64,000 nt of DNA. Origin: Orobanche coerulescens. Lineage: Eukaryota > Streptophyta > Magnoliopsida > Lamiales > Orobanchaceae. Shown here in pieces: positions 58,761-64,000 of this stretch. How positions within the stretch are numbered: position 1 is the first letter of the stretch; each line of letters starts with the position of its first letter. The stretch covers positions 177,992,501 to 178,056,500 of the forward strand of contig CM065809.1 of assembly GCA_033398695.1 (NCBI GenBank), read 5' to 3'. The position numbers and the translations under genes were made by a program. A model generated the notes under the pieces. That model did not search any database. It was not told where the DNA came from and was given only the letters and a program-made list of their open reading frames with translations.

Positions 58761-61700
58761 GTTTTGGTTGGCCAGGCTAATGCTAACCCGGTTCCGCCTA
58801 CTGGATCCGGTAATGAAAAGTTACTTCAGGACGTGATTCGTATGCGTCCTCCGCAGTTTGATGGTGCTTCCGACCCTTCCGGATGGGAGAGTTGGCTTTT
58901 TGAGATGGAGAAAGTATTTGAGGCTGCTAATTGTTCCGAGGAGAGGAAAGTACCCATTGCTCAATACTTCCTCGCCAAGGAGGCAACAACGTGGTGGCAA
59001 GCAGTGAAACCGTGTGACCGGGCAGCCACGTGGGCAGAGTTTCGGGATCTGATGGAAGATGAATTTTGTCCATGGCCAGTGAAAGAGGGGAGGATCCGAG
59101 CCTTCTTTGAGGCTAAGCCCCAAGATGTTCCTATTTCTCAAGCTATCAAAGACTACAATCAACAGCTGCATTATGTGAGGAACCAAGTCCGAGATGAGCT
59201 TGATAAGATCCGCCACTTTGATATGCGGATGAAACCGAGGGTGCGCCACTACATGTCTGGTCTGGGGTTCACGACTTTGAAAGAATATCAGAATAAAGCG
59301 ATGGCTTATGAGATGTCGTTTTTTGCGACAGAGACGGCAACCGAAGGAAAGAAGTAGAAGACCGCCGGTCAGTTTTCGGGAGGCAAGTCAGGAGGGTATC
59401 CGAAGGCTCAGTCTGGTTCGCGAGTCTTTGGGAGTCAGTCGCCATCAGTTGGGCGAGGAAACGGTTCTAGGTCTGCTCCTACCGGTTCCGTTCGTGGTCC
59501 TACGTGCTTCAAATGTAGTCGTCCAGACCACATGATGAGTGAATGTGATAGACCTCCGATTCAGTGTCTTGCTTGTGGTCGGATGGGTCATCGTGCTAAG
59601 TTTTGTACGGATGCAGCTCGGGCTCCAGTTACTCAGATATCAGCCCCAGCTGCGGGAGAGCCGAGTGTGAATCAGGCACCGATAGTTCCTCAGCCGCAGC
59701 AGAGTTTTGGTAGAGGTCGAGGACGTGGGCAGCCTTCTAGAGGGGGAGCTTCTAGTGCGGGGTCTGTTCCGCCCCGTGTGTATGAGATGAGGCGAGCCGG
59801 AGATCCCGACGCGACGGTGGCTACAGGTACCGTTCACATCCTTGACCATCCTATTTCCGTATTATTCGATTCTGGTGCTACGCATTCTTTCATATCTATG
59901 GATTGCATGTGTCGTCTGCATGTTGATTGCCTAGTTGCTTGTGATCCTTTTGTTGTTAGATTGCCTAGTGGGGATAGCATCGTGGGGGATCGCGAGGTTA
60001 GAGATTTTCCAGTGAGTATTGCGGGGAGGGTTTGGCCTTCTAATCTGATTGCGGTAGATATTAGAGATGAGGATTTGATTCTGGGTGAGGATTGACTGGA
60101 CCGTCATGGGGCGATCATGAATTATAGAACAAGGATTGTTTCGATGTTAGCCTATGACAGTACCGAGCATTCTTTTGTGGGGCGTAAGCGGAGTAGCCAG
60201 AGACTCCTGATCAGCGCCTTGAGGGCGGTGAGACTTCTTCGAGGAGGTTGCACAGGCTATTGGTGTTACGCTTTGAGATCAGAAGAAGGGGGAGTCGAGC
60301 TCTCGTCTATTCCGGTAGTGTGTGAGTATCCTGATGTTTTTCCAGGCGAGTTGTCGGGTTTACCGCCGGACCGAGAAGTTGAGTTTAACGTCGATTTAGA
60401 GCCGGGTGCAGTACCGATTTCTAAGACGCCATACCGTATGGCACCTGCCTAGATGCAGGAGGCGAAAAGCTTGATTGGGAGGATTCTTTGGACATGGGGT
60501 ATATTCGACCGAGCGCTTCACCTTGGGGCGCACCAGTCCTGTTTGTGAAGAAGAAGGATGGGTCACTTCGTTTGTGTATCGACTACCGAGAGTTGAACAA
60601 AGTGACCATCAAAAACAAGTATCCGCTCCCGAGAATTGATGATTTGTTTGATCAGTTGCAAGGGGCAACCGTGTTTTCGAAGATTGATTTGAGATCGGGG
60701 TATTATCAGCTCCGAGTGAAGGATACCGATATTCCGAAGACAGCCTTTCGGACGAGATACGATCACTACGAGTTTGTGGTTATGCCTTTTGGGCTAACCA
60801 ACGCCCCAGCCGTGTTCATGCAGCTTATGAACAAAGTCTTTATCGAGTACCGCGATAAGTGTGTAGTCATTTTTATCGATGACATCCTGATTTACTCGAG
60901 GAGCGAGGAGGAGCACGCCCGTCATTTGCATATCGTATTAGATATTTTGAGAACTCAGCATCTTTTTGCGAAGTTCTCAAAGTGTGAGTTTTGGTTACGG
61001 GAGGTTATGTTTCTCGGTCATGTGATCTCGGTCGAGGGTGTTCGTGTGGACCCACATAAGGTAGAGGCAATGTTGGATTGGGCGCCGCCCAAGAACGTGA
61101 AGGAGGTCTGCAGTTTTCTGGGTTTGGCCGGATATTACCGTAGATTCGTCGAGGGGTTCTCTAAGCTCGCTCGACCGCTGACTCAGTTGACAGAAGTCAG
61201 AGAAGTTTGTGTGGACCGATGAGAGGCAGAATAGTTTTGAGGAGTTGAAGAAGCGGTTGGCAGCTCCTGTTTCGCTTTACCGACCGGTAATGAGGTTTCT
61301 CGCTTCAGTGATGCTTCGGGCCAAGGGCTCGGATGTGTACTTATGCAGCACGGGAGGACGATTGCCTATGCTTCCCGTCAGTTGAAACCGTACGAGTTGA
61401 ATTACCCTACGCACGATCTTGAGTTGGCCGCAGTTGTATTTGCGTTGAAGATCTGGCGTCATTACTTGTATGGCTCGTCGTGTCATATTTTCACCGATCA
61501 CAAGAGCCTGAAGTACATTTTTACACAGAAAGAGCTTAACATGAGACAGCGGAGATGGTTGGAATTGATTAAGGATTACGACCTCGAGATTCTCTATCAT
61601 CTGGGCAAGGCAAATATGGTGGCAGATGCCTTGAGCCGGAAATCGGTATCGCTTCGGGCGCTTGAGTTGCTTACGGCTCAGTCGGGACTTCAGCGAGAGT

Positions 61701-63221
61701 TTATGAGGTTGAGCATTGAGATTGTGCTACCAGAGAGTTTCGGGCAGTTGCGTACACTTGAAATTTCGTCGTCTTTAGTCGACGACATTAAGTCGGGACA
61801 GTTCGAGGACCCGATCTTTGTTCAGCTTCGAGAGAATGTGGGGAAGGGGAAAACCCCGGGATTCGTGATACATGAGGATGGTGTGTTGAGATTCCAGGGT
61901 CGGCTTTGTGTTCCGAACGACTTGGAATTGAGGCAGAATATTATGAGAGAGGCTCACGCGTCGCCTAACTCAGTCCATCCGGGCTCGGGTAAGATGTATA
62001 AAGATTTGAGGAAAATTTTTTGGTGGAGCGACATGAAGAATGAGGTAGTTCAGTTTGTGGCTAAGTGTTTGACTTGTCAGCAAATCAAAATCGAACATCA
62101 ACGGCCAGCCGGGTTGTTGAAACCACTTCCCGTCCCGGAATGGAAGTGGGAGGATATCTCCATGGACTTTGTCACGAACTTGCCGAGGACGAATACTGGA
62201 ATGAATATGGTGTGGGTGATCGTAGACCGACTGACTAAGTCGGCATATTTTCTGGGCATCAAGGATACTTGGGGTCCAGAAAAATTGGCTCGTATTTTTA
62301 TCGCGCAGATAGTGAGACTTCACGGTACGCCGAAGTCTATTACTTCGGATAGACACAGCCGGTTTGTATCGCACTTATGGTAGGCGGTACATAAGGCATT
62401 GGGGACACATTTGCGTTTGAGTACATCTTTCCACCCTCAGACCGATGGACGGTCCGAGCGTACCATTCAGACATTCGAGGATATGTTGCGCGCGTGTGCG
62501 TTAGACTGGAGTAGTGACTGGGAGGAGCATCTGGCCTTGATTGAGTTTACTTATAATAATAGTTGGCACGCGACGATTAAGATGGCACCGTATGAGGCAC
62601 TTTATGGCCGACGTTGCCGATCAACGATATGTTGGGATGAGCCGTCCGATCTAGTTGGCACCGAGCCAGACCTTGTGTTAGAGACGAGGGAGAAAGTTGA
62701 GTTGATTAGAAAGAGAATGTTAGAAGCTCAGAGTCGACAAAAGTCTTATGCGGATGTTAGGCGTCGACCTTTGGAGTTTGAGGTGGGAGATCACGTTCTG
62801 TTGAGAGTGTCTCCGTCGAAGGGAGTTTTCCGTTTTGGGAAAAAAGGGAAGCTCAGCTCGAGATATTGGAGAGAGTCGGTGAGTTGGCATACCGTTTAGC
62901 TTTGCCTCCGTCGTTGAGTCATGTTCATAGCGTATTTCACGTCTCCCAGCTGAGGAAGTATGTTCCGGACCCGTCCCACATTATTGATTTTGGAGGCGTG
63001 GAGATCGAGAAGGATATTACGTTTGAGGAGAGACCCGTCAGGATTTTGGAGCGCCGAGACAAGCAATTAAGGCACAAAACCATTCCTTTGGTTAAGGTGC
63101 AATGGTCGAGGCACGGAGTAGAAGAAGCTACGTGGGAGTTAGAGAAGGATATGCGTTCGAGGCACCCCGAGCTTTTTGATTCTTAAGTTTCGGGACGAAA
63201 CTTTATTTTAGAGGGGGAGAA

Positions 63222-64000
63222 TGTAATATCCGTAACTTTCCATTTTTAGCAGTTTCCATTTTTGGTGTATGTCTATTTTATCAACTCGCTTGTAACCGTT
63301 TTGACATTTTGAATCTAATTTATTCTTGGAGTTTTTCTATTTGGACGAGTTTTGGTGATGTTTTCACGTGATTTCATTTATGATATGTTTTGCCGTATGA
63401 ACGTTCGATTCTCGTAAAACTTGTTCGTTTTCGTTGTTCTTGGTTTGTACAAGTTCGTATGATTGAGTTGGTCGTGTGGAGACTTTCGGTTTGTTGATCC
63501 GACGTCGTTTCGTGATTTTCGGTCACTTGGGCTATTTTTGTAATTTCCTAATAGTTTAGGGAATATCATTTTCGTTGTCGCATTACGGACCCTCCGGTGG
63601 TCGGAATTATATTTTCTTTCAGCGCTTAGCTCCGTCGTCTTGTATGCTTCGCGTTTATGTTTCTGGATTCTGGCCTCGTCGTGCGTTTCGTGTATTGTAC
63701 CTTCGGCAAAGATATCTGCGATGTGAGCAAGCGATCTTGAAGCTGCGTAGGTAGCGCCGCTACTCTGTTACCTTGCGTGTGCTACCGATGTGCGATTAGC
63801 GTCGCTAACTCGCTATTGTTAGCGTACGCTAGCGAATGGTAGCAGATAGCTCTTTGGACCGTCATGACCGTTAGCGCGCGCTATATATGACAGTTAGCGT
63901 GCGCTAACTTCACATTTTATATATATCAACGGGCAGTTCAGAACGTCAGTTTTTCATTCCTTTTCTCTCGTTTCTTCTTCGGGCGACGCAGAGGGCGAAT
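63222..64000 (+). repeat. 3' LTR of the gypsy element (truncated by window end)
   Basis: It follows the purine tract and matches 46516 on for 779 bp. It contains the palindrome array at 63745-63910 and TATATATA near 63918-63926. The rest of the LTR is beyond the window. Confidence 0.9.

Larger units (their letters stand above)
48780..63186 (+). pseudogene. Gypsy gag-pol polyprotein relic, interrupted
   Basis: Gag begins in frame at 48780 with ATT where the family has ATG (PAGRGRGRGRGCGAAGG), runs to 49018, and resumes after the insertion at about 58766 (MRPPQFDGASDP, CSEERKVPIAQYFL). Two CCHC knuckles lie at 59504-59545 and 59565-59607. Protease has LFDSGATHSFIS (~59862). RT (60488-61222) has the FIDDIL active site at 60872-60883. 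RNase H has [11 protein letters not shown] and [10 protein letters not shown]. Integrase has the HHCC region (61955-62085), then D (MDFVTNLP), D (TSDR, 62347) and E (GRSERTIQ, 62455). Stops: TAG 59355, TGA 60093, TAG 60450, TAG 62381. Frameshifts lie near 60455-60485, 61195-61340 and 62840-62880. No functional polyprotein can be made. Confidence 0.92.
46516..64000 (+). mobile_element. Ty3/gypsy chromovirus (Tekay/Del-like), split by a nested element
   Basis: The 5' LTR is 46516-48555 (2040 bp). A primer-binding site (TGATATCAGAGCTTAGG, 48561) follows. Then come a gag-pol reading region broken by a 9.7-kb insertion (49019-58760), a polypurine tract (AGAGGGGGAGAA, 63210-63221) and the first 779 bp of the 3' LTR (from 63222). 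Domain order PR-RT-RNaseH-integrase plus a C-terminal chromodomain-like module (ILERRDKQLRHK, VKVQWSRHGVEEATWELE) and long LTRs fit the Tekay/Del clade. The element is dead: start codon lost, several stops and frameshifts. The duplication cannot be tested because the right end lies outside the window. Confidence 0.9.

Noticed and set aside
58821..59249. 142-codon minus-strand frame inside gag
   Set aside because: It is antisense to a clear gag reading frame with zinc knuckles downstream; a shadow.

Overview
The window is nuclear DNA of a flowering plant, most likely a eudicot. It has GT-AG spliced genes, AT-rich intergenic DNA, many MITEs, tRNA-derived SINEs, a TRIM, Ty1/copia and Ty3/gypsy elements, and a plant-type DUF1985/Ulp1 gene carried by a Mutator-like element. 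No bacterial-style operon, rRNA gene, genuine tRNA gene or CRISPR array was seen. All calls come from reading the sequence; no searches were run.

Only one host gene looks intact: a six-exon nitronate monooxygenase (2-nitropropane dioxygenase-like) gene on the minus strand (6824-10658). All five introns fit GT-AG and the assembled frame stays open (about 346 codons). A decayed F-box gene lies at 17345-18493. An unrecognised short exon pair lies near 20.3-20.6 kb.

Layout: 0-6.2 kb holds a GC-rich hAT-like element, an RTE-type LINE relic, a Harbinger-like MITE and a second hAT MITE, three of the four with perfect target-site duplications. 6.8-10.7 kb is the NMO gene, with a MITE and a SINE in intron 1. 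11.5-15.2 kb is an old minus-strand gypsy LTR, split by a copia solo LTR and followed by the 3' end of a copia element. 15.8-17.2 kb is an AT-rich tandem array. 22.3-25.5 kb is LTR-like noncoding DNA. 26.8-35.0 kb is a large inverted repeat of a Ulp1/DUF1985-carrying Mutator-like element. 35-46.5 kb is intergenic DNA full of SINEs, MITEs and a complete TRIM. From 46.5 kb to the window end lies a Tekay/Del-like gypsy chromovirus whose gag is interrupted by a 9.7-kb noncoding LTR element with LTRs of about 3.66 kb.

Two signals stand out. First, the 8.2-kb tail-to-tail Ulp1-MULE palindrome could be read as a long hairpin RNA, as in maize Mu killer; both arms share two stop codons and an apparent loss of the Ulp1 catalytic cysteine. 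Second, clusters of a near-palindromic word, consensus TTAGCGYRCGCTAA, sit just upstream of a TATA box in LTRs of at least three different elements, which suggests a shared U3 promoter module. In addition, differences between paired LTRs fall largely at CAG/CTG trinucleotides, which may be a methylation-linked consensus error rather than real divergence.
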